Position numbers and translations under genes: made by a program. This document shows, in pieces, positions 7,166 to 14,657 of a DNA stretch of 15,016 nucleotides. Position 1 is the stretch's first letter. Every line of letters begins with the position of its first letter. The notes below the pieces were generated by a model. That model searched no databases, was not told the origin of the DNA, and was given only the letters and a program-made list of their open reading frames with translations. The stretch comes from Deltaproteobacteria bacterium (lineage in GTDB: Bacteria; Myxococcota_A; UBA9160; SMWR01). The DNA is taken from contig JAFDAW010000073.1 of NCBI GenBank assembly GCA_019313605.1, positions 1-15,016 of the forward strand, given 5' to 3'.

Positions 7166-7432
7166 CTACTCGCCGCCTCGCTGGACGTAATTCTTGACGA
7201 ACTCCTCGGCGTTCTCTTCGAGAACTTCGTCAATCTCATCGACCAGGGCGTCCATCTCTTCTTTGAGTTTCGCACCCTTCTTCGCGAGTTTCTTCGGACC
7301 TTCTCCCTTCGCGTCGCCACCGTCGTTACCACCACCCTTCGGCTTCTGCTTCTGGGGGGATTCGGCGGCGCGCACGATCTGGAAGATCGCTTCGTCGACT
7401 CCGGCGCCTTTCACTTTTGTTGTTTGTTTCAT
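7166..7432 (-). CDS. pup: Prokaryotic ubiquitin-like protein Pup, encoded with C-terminal GGE
   Basis: Pup is the small, mostly disordered modifier attached to proteins destined for the proteasome. The C-terminal helix segment DEIDEVLEENAEEFVKNY (65-82) followed by VQRGGE matches actinobacterial Pup almost residue for residue. The last codon before TAG is GAG (Glu), so the protein is ligation-ready, unlike mycobacterial Pup, which ends in Gln. The product is 88 aa against 64 in M. tuberculosis; the extra length is a Lys/Gly-rich N-terminal part. It has 14 lysines where M. tuberculosis Pup has three. The ATG at 7432 lies 19 nt after the dop stop but has no clear ribosome binding site. An in-frame GTG at 7375 would give 69 aa, closer to the usual size, also without a good site. 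Identity is certain; the start is not. Confidence 0.95.
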   Translation of the reverse strand: MKQTTKVKGAGVDEAIFQIVRAAESPQKQKPKGGGNDGGDAKGEGPKKLAKKGAKLKEEMDALVDEIDEVLEENAEEFVKNYVQRGGE

Positions 7433-7451
7433 TTGGTTTTTCCCATAGGGC

Positions 7452-8936
7452 TCAGGCCCGCAAGTTTTCCACCAGCTCTACCACTGTGGGTGAATCGTCC
7501 AAGAGAGCGCCAACATGAGCGCGGGTGCCCTTGAGAGGTTCCTCCATCATGATTCGGGTGATCGGGTCGTCGCCCACGCCGAATGAGATGGAATCCCAAT
7601 TTACACCAAAGACCGCTGCCCCATAACGCTTCAGGCACTCGCCTCGAAAATAAGCCCGCGTGTCATCAGGCGGTGTGAGAACGGCGGCCAGGATTTCCTC
7701 GTCCGTAACGATTCGCTCGGCTCGGCCCTGCTTTTCGAGAATATAGTACAGGCCTTTTTCCGGGCGAAGATCGTGGTACTGGAGATCGAGCATGTGCACC
7801 TGAGGTGCATCCCAGCCGATCGACTTCCGATCCATGAATTGCTCGATGAGAGATTTCTTCATCACCCAGTCGATCTGCTGGTCGAGCTCCATCGGATCCC
7901 GACCCAGACAGTCGATCACGTGTTCCCACTTGGTGAGGATGTCCTTGGTCATCGGATCCGCACCGCGCGTGGCGACGTAATCCAGGGCCATCTGCAGGTA
8001 TTCGGCCTGGATCTGAACCGCGGTGAGGCGCTTGCCGTCTTCGAGTTGAAGCTCCTTGGTGCAGGTCGCGTCGTGAGACGTCTCTCGGATCGAGCGAACC
8101 GGATCGCGAAGGGTTAGGTCCTTCTTGATCGCGCCGTCTTCGATCATCGAAAGTACGAGGCTCGTCGCGCCGCTTCGGAGGTAGATGGTGTATTCGCTGA
8201 GGTTCGAGTCCCCACAGATCACGTGCAGGCGTCGATACTTCTCGCGAAGCGCATGGGGCTCATCTCGCGTGTTGATGATCGGACGCTTGACCATCGTGTC
8301 GAGAGCGACCTCGGTCTCGAAAAAGTCCGCCCGCTGTGAAAGCTGAAAGTCGCAGGGCTGCCCGCGGTTTTCACTCCCAACCTTGCCCGCTCCGGTATAG
8401 ACCTGTCGGGTTGCGAAAAAAGGCAGCAGATTTTCGACGATTTGCTTGAAGGACGTCCTTCGGTCCATCAAGTAGTTTTCGTGCGCGCCGTAACTGTTGC
8501 CCTTGCGATCGCTGTTGTTCTTGTAGATCAACATCTGCGATCCGTCCGGCAACAACGCGTTCGCTTCGCGCCTGGCCATCTCGAGGATGCGCTCACCCGC
8601 CTTCTCGTGGACCACGAGATCACGCGCATTGGTGACTTCGGGGCAGGAGTATTCGGGGTGGGCGTGATCGACGTAGAACCGCGCGCCGTTCACCAGCGTC
8701 TTGTTGCGCGCGATGTTTTCCTGCTGGTTCGGCGTGTACTTCTCGCCGTCCACCTGGAAACCGCGCGCGTCAACCAGCGGGTTCTCTTGATCGTAATCCC
8801 AGAGGATCTCGCCCGCGTGGTCTTCTCGATAGGCGTTCACGAGCAGAACGCAGCCCGAAATCGGATCGAAGTCAGGATCTCCGCGAACGGTGATCCCGTA
8901 CTCGATCTCTGTACCCATCACCTTCGGAATCGCCAT
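7452..8936 (-). CDS. dop: Depupylase Dop
   Basis: Dop is the PafA paralogue that hydrolyses the isopeptide bond between Pup and its target and, where Pup ends in Gln, deamidates it. The 494-aa protein has GTEIEYG (8-14) with metal-binding Glu10, NGARFYVDHAHPEYSCPE (83-100) with the key Asp90, KNNSD (139-143), GNSYGAHENYL (146-156), NTRDEPHA (222-229) and HVICGDSNLSE (238-248). The long polar stretch at about 40-80 corresponds to the Dop loop, absent from PafA, and identifies it as Dop. Length is near that of M. tuberculosis Dop (about 500 aa). The ATG at 8936 has GGAG 5 nt upstream. It lies 33 nt after mpa and 19 nt before pup. Since Pup ends in Glu, its role here should be depupylation only. 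Confidence 0.97.
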   Translation of the reverse strand: MAIPKVMGTEIEYGITVRGDPDFDPISGCVLLVNAYREDHAGEILWDYDQENPLVDARGFQVDGEKYTPNQQENIARNKTLVNGARFYVDHAHPEYSCPEVTNARDLVVHEKAGERILEMARREANALLPDGSQMLIYKNNSDRKGNSYGAHENYLMDRRTSFKQIVENLLPFFATRQVYTGAGKVGSENRGQPCDFQLSQRADFFETEVALDTMVKRPIINTRDEPHALREKYRRLHVICGDSNLSEYTIYLRSGATSLVLSMIEDGAIKKDLTLRDPVRSIRETSHDATCTKELQLEDGKRLTAVQIQAEYLQMALDYVATRGADPMTKDILTKWEHVIDCLGRDPMELDQQIDWVMKKSLIEQFMDRKSIGWDAPQVHMLDLQYHDLRPEKGLYYILEKQGRAERIVTDEEILAAVLTPPDDTRAYFRGECLKRYGAAVFGVNWDSISFGVGDDPITRIMMEEPLKGTRAHVGALLDDSPTVVELVENLRA

Positions 8937-8969
8937 CGGATCTCCACATGAGGGCGGCTCCCCCGGGAT

Positions 8970-10847
8970 TTAGAGGTACTGCCCCGAGGAGACGTTCTCG
9001 ATCGAGCGTTCCTTACGACTGATCCCGGTCATCAAGGTTCGCACGTTGATGATTCGCTCGCCCTTGCGTCCGGAAATTCTCGCCCAGTCGTCGGGATTGG
9101 TGGTATTCGGGAGATCCTCGTTCTCCTTGAACTCGTCGTTCACGGATTCGATGATGTCGTCGAGCTTGATGCCACGCTCCTGGTGATCGATGAAGCGCTT
9201 GACGGCCTTCTTCTTGGAGCGTGCGACGATGTTCTCGATCATCGCACCGCTCGCGAAATCCTTGAAGTAGAAGATTTCGCGCTCGCCCTTCGCGTAGGTG
9301 ACCTCGAGGAACTTGTTCTCCTCGGTGGTCTCGTACATGCGTCGGATCGTCTCCTCGACCATGCTGTCGACCGTTTTCTGCGGATCGTTATCGTGCTTCG
9401 CCAGCGCGGTTTCGTGGAAAGGCAGATCTGCGGTCAGGTACTTCGAGAAGATTTCACGCGCAGCCACTGCGTCCGGGCGATTGACCTTGATCTTGAGATC
9501 GAGCCGGCCGGGCCGGAGCACGGCGGGGTCGATCAGATCCTGGCGGTTACTCGCACCGATTACGATGACGTTGTTGAGTGACTCGACGCCGTCGATCTCG
9601 GAGAGGAACTGCGCGACGACGGTCGCCTCCATATCCGACGAGATTCCGGATCCACGCATGCGGAACAGCGAATCCATCTCGTCGAAGAAGATCACCACCG
9701 GCACGTCTTCGCTGGCCTTCTCTCGGGCCTTCTTGAAGACCTCTCGCAGCTTGTGCTCGGTCTCGCCGACGTACTTGTTGAGCAGCTCCGGTCCCTTCAC
9801 GTTGAGGAAGTACGGAGTCGTGTTTTTCCCGGTCCGTTGCTCGATGCTCTTTGCAAGGCTGTTTGCCACGGCCTTTGCGATGAGTGTCTTGCCGCAGCCC
9901 GGAGGTCCGTAAAGCAGGATCCCCTTGGGCGGCGAGAGCTTGTGGTCCGCGAAGACATCCGGGTAGATGTACGGGAGTTCCACCGAATCCCTGAGGGTTT
10001 CGATCTGCTCGCCGAGCCCGCCGATGTTGTCGTAGGTGATGTCCGGAATCTCCTCGAGCACGACTTCCTCAACGGAAGATTTCGGGAGCTTCTCGAATCC
10101 GTAGTTGGTGCGTGGATCGAAGAGGATGTGGTCACCGACCTTGAGCTTCTCATGCCGCAGAGGCTCGGCCAGGGTGATCACCCGCTCGTCATCGGTGTGT
10201 CCGAGAACGATTGCGCGGTTGTCGGCGATGAAGTCCACGATGGAGGCAATCTCGCCACGCGAGATGTAGCCCGAGGCTTCGATGATGTTGAACGCCTCAT
10301 TGAGAACGACGAGTTGACCCTCTTCGAATTGGAAGGGATCTACGTCCGGGTGCACGTTCACCCGCATCGCCCGACCGTCGACGACGATCTCGGCCGTGCC
10401 GTCCTTGTTCGGGCGATTGAAGATGCCGTAGTTGTTGGGCGGCGCGCAGAGTTTGTCGACTTCCTCTTTGAGGAGTTCGATCTGCTGCTTGGCCTCGTGA
10501 AGGGCGTTTACGAGCCGCTCGTTCTGCCGCTCCGAGTCGGCAGACTGGTCGCGCGTCAGTTGATAGCGGCGGCGCAGGGTTTCGAAATCGGCCAGCAGCC
10601 GATCGAGTTGTCTGCGAAATTCCGGGGATTCCGGGCCGAAGAGTCTCATCGAGTCGTGCAGGTCTTCGACTTCGTCATGAATCTGGCGCACCGGGCCCCT
10701 TTCGCGCTCGTCTTCCGGCGCGTCGCTGCTCGGCTCATCACCGGGTGCGATGCGGCGCATGACGTCGCGCACGAAGCCCTTACGACCGGATCCCTGCTCA
10801 TTCCGCTCCTCCTGCCCTAGCTGCGCCGACGGATCGTCGATTCGCAT
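8970..10847 (-). CDS. mpa: Mycobacterial-type proteasomal ATPase Mpa/ARC
   Basis: Mpa is the hexameric AAA+ ring that recognises Pup, unfolds the tagged protein and threads it into the 20S core. From the ATG at 10847 it is 625 aa (M. tuberculosis 609). An acidic N-terminal part (1-70) precedes a coiled coil at about 75-133, the Pup-binding element, then tandem OB domains (about 140-255). The AAA module has Walker A GPPGCGKT (314-321), pore loop KYVGE (358-362), Walker B VVIFFDEMDS (384-393), GASNR (431-435) and LRPGR (444-448). The C-terminus GQYL is the proteasome-docking signal. The frame stays open to 11219 without family resemblance. The ATG has no clear ribosome binding site, and a GTG (Val26) or ATG (Met30) further in are alternatives. 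It is the first gene of the cluster. Confidence 0.95.
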   Translation of the reverse strand: MRIDDPSAQLGQEERNEQGSGRKGFVRDVMRRIAPGDEPSSDAPEDERERGPVRQIHDEVEDLHDSMRLFGPESPEFRRQLDRLLADFETLRRRYQLTRDQSADSERQNERLVNALHEAKQQIELLKEEVDKLCAPPNNYGIFNRPNKDGTAEIVVDGRAMRVNVHPDVDPFQFEEGQLVVLNEAFNIIEASGYISRGEIASIVDFIADNRAIVLGHTDDERVITLAEPLRHEKLKVGDHILFDPRTNYGFEKLPKSSVEEVVLEEIPDITYDNIGGLGEQIETLRDSVELPYIYPDVFADHKLSPPKGILLYGPPGCGKTLIAKAVANSLAKSIEQRTGKNTTPYFLNVKGPELLNKYVGETEHKLREVFKKAREKASEDVPVVIFFDEMDSLFRMRGSGISSDMEATVVAQFLSEIDGVESLNNVIVIGASNRQDLIDPAVLRPGRLDLKIKVNRPDAVAAREIFSKYLTADLPFHETALAKHDNDPQKTVDSMVEETIRRMYETTEENKFLEVTYAKGEREIFYFKDFASGAMIENIVARSKKKAVKRFIDHQERGIKLDDIIESVNDEFKENEDLPNTTNPDDWARISGRKGERIINVRTLMTGISRKERSIENVSSGQYL

Positions 10848-11089
10848 GGCGGAGAACACTGCAACGCCCATGCCATACCGTGGAGAAAATCGGGCGCGAT
10901 GCTGCCGTACCGCTTCAGACTGGACTCCCGACAAGGGGTTGGCGAGCTTTTTGCCGCCCGAAGATAGGCTTGCTGCACAGAATCGGGGCAATTGCCGCAT
11001 ACCAAAACCGTCCAAGTGAGTACGAGTCCGCCCCGAGACCTCGTAGATCGCCCTGCTGTGCCGTTCGCGTTCGCTCTCTTGCGTGTGCT

Positions 11090-11106
11090 CCGCAGAAACT
11101 CTGCGG
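11090..11106. repeat. Perfect inverted repeat in the mpa leader
   Basis: CCGCAGA-AAC-TCTGCGG is a 7-bp perfect stem with a 3-nt loop, about 80-95 nt downstream of the predicted transcription start. It shares the 10-mer CTCTGCGGTG (11099-11108) with the promoter-overlapping repeat (11206-11215). No T run follows on either strand, so it is not an intrinsic terminator. It may be a second operator or an RNA hairpin. Confidence 0.5.
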
Positions 11107-11191
11107 TGGCTCCGCGCGAGTGCCACTGCACCTGCTGGGGGGGGAGAAAACGCCGAACTCATTGAATTTGTGCATCTTTTGCGCTTTTCCG

Positions 11192-11219
11192 ATTTTATCA
11201 TGCAGCTCTGCGGTGTCAA
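11192..11219 (-). promoter_or_regulatory. Sigma70-type promoter for the proteasome cluster
   Basis: On the minus strand a perfect -35 TTGACA (11214-11219) and a 5/6 -10 TAAAAT (11192-11197) are separated by 16 nt. Transcription would start near 11185, leaving a leader of about 340 nt before the mpa ATG at 10847. This is the best promoter match I noticed in the window and it points straight into mpa-dop-pup-prcB-prcA-pafA. The -35 lies inside an inverted repeat, suggesting repression or activation by a DNA-binding protein. Confidence 0.65.
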
Positions 11220-11225
11220 CCGCAG
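11208..11225. repeat. Inverted repeat overlapping the -35 box (putative operator)
   Basis: CTGCGGT-GTCA-ACCGCAG on the plus strand is a perfect 7-bp inverted repeat with a 4-nt centre. The -35 hexamer sits across its centre and one arm. The half-site CTGCGG recurs in a second inverted repeat about 107 nt downstream in the leader. It could be an operator or chance GC palindrome. Confidence 0.5.
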
Positions 11226-11553
11226 CCCCTGGGCAGAAAAGACTGCAACTCCGCGAGTCCAAAGCGCTCTTGCGCGCCGAGCTGGATTGGCGGGTGGGGC
11301 TGGCCCAGGCGGCGGGATACCGCGTGCGGTCCCGGTTGCTGTGCGTTCAAATTATTTTCGATTGAAGCGAACGAATCGCACTCGAGGTGCCGCCGTCTGA
11401 TGCGAAGTTGCGCCCGAACTGCCGGCTCCTTGACGACTTTGTCGGTACACCGCCAATTTAAGCGGGGTTAAAACCCGTCGCCTCTTTTTGCGGCATGCGA
11501 CTCAGGGAGCATCATTGTTCCCCAATTGGGCAATTGCGGCGTTACTCCTGCGG

Positions 11554-11584
11554 GTTGAAAAGTGACGAAAATCGTCGTTTCAAC
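11554..11584. repeat. Long imperfect hairpin just downstream of lolA
   Basis: GTTGAAA (11554-11560) pairs with TTTCAAC (11578-11584), and inside it GACGA (11564-11568) pairs with TCGTC (11572-11576) around an AAA loop, with an AGT/G internal loop. It lies about 50 nt after the lolA stop on the minus strand. There is no U run after it, so it is at best a non-canonical terminator or a 3'-end-stabilising hairpin for the ftsK-lolA transcript. Confidence 0.45.
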
Positions 11585-11634
11585 GCCGAATTTGCGCTCG
11601 ATTCTGCGGGTTGGAGGAGCCTTGCGGTCGCCCT

Positions 11635-12357
11635 TCACCGCACGGGTTCGTCGAGTTCGATCACTCGGACGTCTGCGGGCGGATCGAAGCGAAACAGGCT
11701 CTCCGCGGGATCGGTGTTGAGCTCCATATTGGAAAACGCGACCTCGGTCACGTTGCCGAGCACGAAAAAGACCGTTGTCTTGAGTAGATCTCCGGTCTGG
11801 GGATTCACGACGATATGGAGCTTCTCGTAGGAACTCGGCTTCCGGGGTTGCAGCCTCAACTCGGCGATGGCTGCTTCGCAGCGGAGTGCCGAAATTTCGA
11901 AATCCCGTTCGATCGCTCCCTCGCCCAGCAAGAATTGAATCGCCGCACCGGATAGATACCCCTCTGTCGCCGGGAATTTCTGGGCTTCGCGAAACGTCGG
12001 GTCGTAGATCCACAAAGTCGTCCCGTCGCTAGCGACCAGGCTCGGTTCCGGTTCCTCGTACGACCAGCGCATCTTGCCGGGCTTTGCGAAGACGACCGTT
12101 CCCTTGGAGGTCATCTGCTCCGAGGCAGCGGCGCCAAGGGCCACCGAGCGGGTGGTCTGGACGATGTCGGCCCGGAGATCTGTTGCGGATTCGTAGCGTT
12201 GTTGGAGTGCCGTCACGGCCGCATCGCGACAGGAGGGTTCTGACGCCTGGTCGGCCCGGGCGAGCGGCGCTGGCCCCGAGGTGATCAGCCAAAACGTCAG
12301 AGCGCTCGCGGTTGCAATTCGCATGATGGAGTCAGACGCTCGAAAGTTGTTTTGCAT
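11635..12357 (-). CDS. lolA: Outer-membrane lipoprotein carrier protein LolA
   Basis: LolA is the periplasmic chaperone that ferries lipoproteins from the LolCDE exporter to the outer membrane. The 240-aa product has a signal peptide with hydrophobic stretch at about 14-28 and an ARA cleavage site near 33-35. The mature part has the LolA pattern: LQQRYESATDLRADIVQT, then SKGTVVFAKPGKMRWSYEEP, LVASDGTTLWIYDP, and a late FSNMELN with FRFDPPADV. The start shown is the ATG directly after the ftsK stop (TGAATG), favoured for coupling. An ATG at 12324 (229 aa, MRIATAS) gives a more ordinary signal peptide; neither has a good ribosome binding site. Directly following ftsK is the E. coli-like order. 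Its presence argues for an outer membrane. Confidence 0.9.
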   Translation of the reverse strand: MQNNFRASDSIMRIATASALTFWLITSGPAPLARADQASEPSCRDAAVTALQQRYESATDLRADIVQTTRSVALGAAASEQMTSKGTVVFAKPGKMRWSYEEPEPSLVASDGTTLWIYDPTFREAQKFPATEGYLSGAAIQFLLGEGAIERDFEISALRCEAAIAELRLQPRKPSSYEKLHIVVNPQTGDLLKTTVFFVLGNVTEVAFSNMELNTDPAESLFRFDPPADVRVIELDEPVR

Positions 12358-14625
12358 TCACGGCTGTATCGAGCTTACGAAAACCTCGCGGGGTTTGGTT
12401 CCCACTTGCGGACCTATGATGCCCTCGTTCTCCATGTGTTCGATCATTCGGGCCGCGCGGTTATAGCCGACCTTGAGTCTGCGTTGGAGATACGAGATCG
12501 AGGCGTTGCGGCTGTCGGCGACGATCGCGACGGCGCGGTCGAACATCTCGTCGATATCCGGATCCTTTTCTTCCGCGGCCGCTGATTCTTCGGTGGCCTG
12601 GATCAACTCTTGGTCGAATTTCGGGCCGCCCTGGGCGCGGAGCTGCTTCGTCAGGCTTTCGACTTCTTTCTCGTCGACGAATGCGCCGTGGAACCGTTGC
12701 AACTTCGAGGTTCCCGGCGGCAGGTAGAGCATGTCGCCTTGTCCCAGCAGGTGATCCGCTCCGTTCTGATCGAGAATCGTGCGCGAGTCTGTCCGCGACG
12801 AAACCTGGAACGAGATCCGCGCCGGGAAATTCGCTTTGATGATTCCGGTCAGGACATCGACGCTCGGTCTTTGTGTCGCCAGAACGAGGTGGATGCCCGC
12901 GGCCCGCGCCATCTGCGCGAGGCGTTGAAGCGATTCTTCGACTTCTCGCGCAGAAACGACCATCAGGTCCGCGAGTTCGTCGATGACCACGACGATGTAG
13001 GGCAGGCGCCGATACTCGTGCTCTTGGCCTTCCTCTTCTCCGGGCTTTGGCTTGAGTCGGAACGTCTTGTTCCCGGCGTCGATTTCTTCATCCACGCGCT
13101 CGTTGAACTGGGCGATGCTGCGCACCCCGAGCGCGGCCATCATCTGGTAGCGCTCCTCCATCTTGCGAACGACGCCGCCGAGCGCGGCTGCCGCACGCTT
13201 TGGATTTGTGACGACGTCTGCAATCAAATGCGGAATCCCACCGTAGACCGAGAGTTCCAGCAGCTTGGGATCGACGAGCAGAAGCTTGAGTTCATCGGGC
13301 GTCGTGCGGCAGAGGAGCGAACACAAGAGTGAGTTGAGGAACACGCTCTTGCCGGTTCCGGTGGATCCTGCGACGAGCAGATGCGGCATCTTCGAAAGAT
13401 CGGCGTGGCTCGGGTTGCCGAAGATGTCCTTGCCGAGTGCAATCGTCAGCATCGACTTTTCTGCACGCAGCCCTTCCGATTCGAGGATGTCTCGCAGGTA
13501 GACGGTTTCGCGATCGGGATTCGCGACTTCGATCCCGACGACGGACTTGCCCGGCAACGGAGCGATGATCCGAACCGACAGGGCGCGAAGCGCGAGGGCG
13601 AGGTCGTCGGCGAGGGTCACGATCCGGTTGACCTTGACGCCCGACGCGGGTTCGAACTCGTACATCGTGATCACCGGGCCCGGGTGCACGGTCACGCAGC
13701 GGCCGCCGATGCCGAAATCCTGGAGTTTCTTTTCGAGAATTCGCGAATTCATGATCAGACTTTCGCGGTCGTATTTGTGAGCGCCTTCGGGTGGCCGCTG
13801 GAACACGCTGATGTCGGGCAACTGGTAGGGCCCGCTGCGGCCTTCGTTGAACGGAAAGGCTTCCTGCACGCCCTCGCCAGCAGGGCGCTCGGCGATGTGA
13901 TCCACGATCGTCGGCCCTGCACCGCTTCGCTTGCCGGCGCGCACCTTTTCGGCGATGTGCTCCACGGGTGATTCGACGGAGTCGTCCTCTTCGAATTCCG
14001 CGTTGGCGAGTTGTTCCGCCGCTGCAGCCTGACGTCGCCGGGCGCGCCGCTCTCGCCAGACCCGAATCGAGCGCGAGCCCCGATCGAGGCCGCCGACCAT
14101 CTCCGCGCCGCCCTGTCGCAACGCCGCCAAGACGAGATTGCCGATCAACGCCCCCCACGAACCGACCAGCCAGGTCTGGTACTCGGCGAAAAAGGCTCCG
14201 ACGAAGCCGCCTTCATTTCCCGAGTACGGGAAGGGAGAGGCTTGTTGGAGGATCGGGGACAGCGTGGAGATCGAGAGCAGGAGCGCGACGGTCGACATCC
14301 AGAAGCGCGACGTCGGTCCCGGCACTCCCCGACCGAGGATCAGTCGGGCCCCGATGACGCCGGCAGCGATCACCAGGATTGCAGACGCGTAGCCGAGGGT
14401 GCGGGAGAGGATCGCCGCCACCGCTGCCCCGAATACGCCGGCGCGGTTGGCCACCTCGGCCCGCTCGAAGATCGGATCGGCGGGCGAATACGTCGCGAGG
14501 GCGAGCAATGCGAGCAGTGATCCGCCCAGCAGAACGAATCCAAGACATTCGTCGACGATTCGCCTGGAAATAGGCGCGCCGGATCGGCTCGCGGACCGCC
14601 CCTTCTTGGCGGCAGCCCTAGCCAC
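12358..14625 (-). CDS. ftsK: DNA translocase FtsK
   Basis: FtsK pumps chromosomal DNA through the closing septum and helps resolve chromosome dimers. The 755-aa protein has an N-terminal membrane domain (hydrophobic segments at about 26-46, 64-95, 108-126 and 152-170), a short charged linker (about 185-285), and the alpha/beta motor. Walker A is GSTGTGKS (420-427) and Walker B VVVIDELADL (544-553). HLVLATQRPSVDVLTG (579-594) and SRTDSRTILDQNGADHLLG (610-628) are hallmark motor segments. The C-terminal gamma winged helix (about 688-755) has YLQRRLKVGYNRAARMIE and KPREVF, the part that reads polar DNA motifs and contacts XerD in E. coli. The linker is short compared with E. coli. The start is GTG at 14625; the ribosome binding site is weak. 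It abuts lolA. Confidence 0.96.
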   Translation of the reverse strand: MARAAAKKGRSASRSGAPISRRIVDECLGFVLLGGSLLALLALATYSPADPIFERAEVANRAGVFGAAVAAILSRTLGYASAILVIAAGVIGARLILGRGVPGPTSRFWMSTVALLLSISTLSPILQQASPFPYSGNEGGFVGAFFAEYQTWLVGSWGALIGNLVLAALRQGGAEMVGGLDRGSRSIRVWRERRARRRQAAAAEQLANAEFEEDDSVESPVEHIAEKVRAGKRSGAGPTIVDHIAERPAGEGVQEAFPFNEGRSGPYQLPDISVFQRPPEGAHKYDRESLIMNSRILEKKLQDFGIGGRCVTVHPGPVITMYEFEPASGVKVNRIVTLADDLALALRALSVRIIAPLPGKSVVGIEVANPDRETVYLRDILESEGLRAEKSMLTIALGKDIFGNPSHADLSKMPHLLVAGSTGTGKSVFLNSLLCSLLCRTTPDELKLLLVDPKLLELSVYGGIPHLIADVVTNPKRAAAALGGVVRKMEERYQMMAALGVRSIAQFNERVDEEIDAGNKTFRLKPKPGEEEGQEHEYRRLPYIVVVIDELADLMVVSAREVEESLQRLAQMARAAGIHLVLATQRPSVDVLTGIIKANFPARISFQVSSRTDSRTILDQNGADHLLGQGDMLYLPPGTSKLQRFHGAFVDEKEVESLTKQLRAQGGPKFDQELIQATEESAAAEEKDPDIDEMFDRAVAIVADSRNASISYLQRRLKVGYNRAARMIEHMENEGIIGPQVGTKPREVFVSSIQP

Positions 14626-14657
14626 GTCGAACTCGCTGTCGAATCACGCCCCTCACC

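Larger units (their letters stand above)
10848..11634. other. 787-nt non-coding region between lolA and mpa; proteasome promoter and leader
   Basis: No open frame here has family resemblance. The minus strand holds a near-consensus promoter (11192-11219) and predicted mpa leader of about 340 nt. Within the leader are a perfect hairpin (11090-11106) and a run of eight G on the plus strand (11137-11144). The lolA-proximal part holds a long hairpin (11554-11584), a perfect palindrome CCCAATTGGG (11521-11530) and the small inverted repeat GGGTT-AA-AACCC (11465-11476). A second, weak AT-rich patch near 11350-11362 could be another -10, but I cannot pair it with a -35. Confidence 0.6.

Noticed and set aside
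7120..7335. N-terminal extension of PrcB overlapping pup
   Set aside because: The extension is the pup gene read in another frame (Arg/Ser-rich), and a strong ribosome binding site marks the TTG at 7119.
9753..10820. 355-aa plus-strand open frame opposite mpa
   Set aside because: Antisense shadow of the Mpa reading frame with no recognisable domain.
10848..11219. 124-residue N-terminal extension of Mpa from the open frame to 11219
   Set aside because: The first codon is the TTG of the -35 box itself. The composition is unlike the rest of Mpa, and from 10847 the length already matches the family.
10915..11262. 115-aa minus-strand open frame in the mpa leader
   Set aside because: It begins upstream of or across the promoter, has no ribosome binding site and no family resemblance.
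11465..11476. Inverted repeat GGGTT-AA-AACCC followed on the plus strand by CTCTTTTTG, considered as a terminator
   Set aside because: The stem is short with a 2-nt loop, the T run is 11 or more nt away, and no plus-strand gene precedes it.
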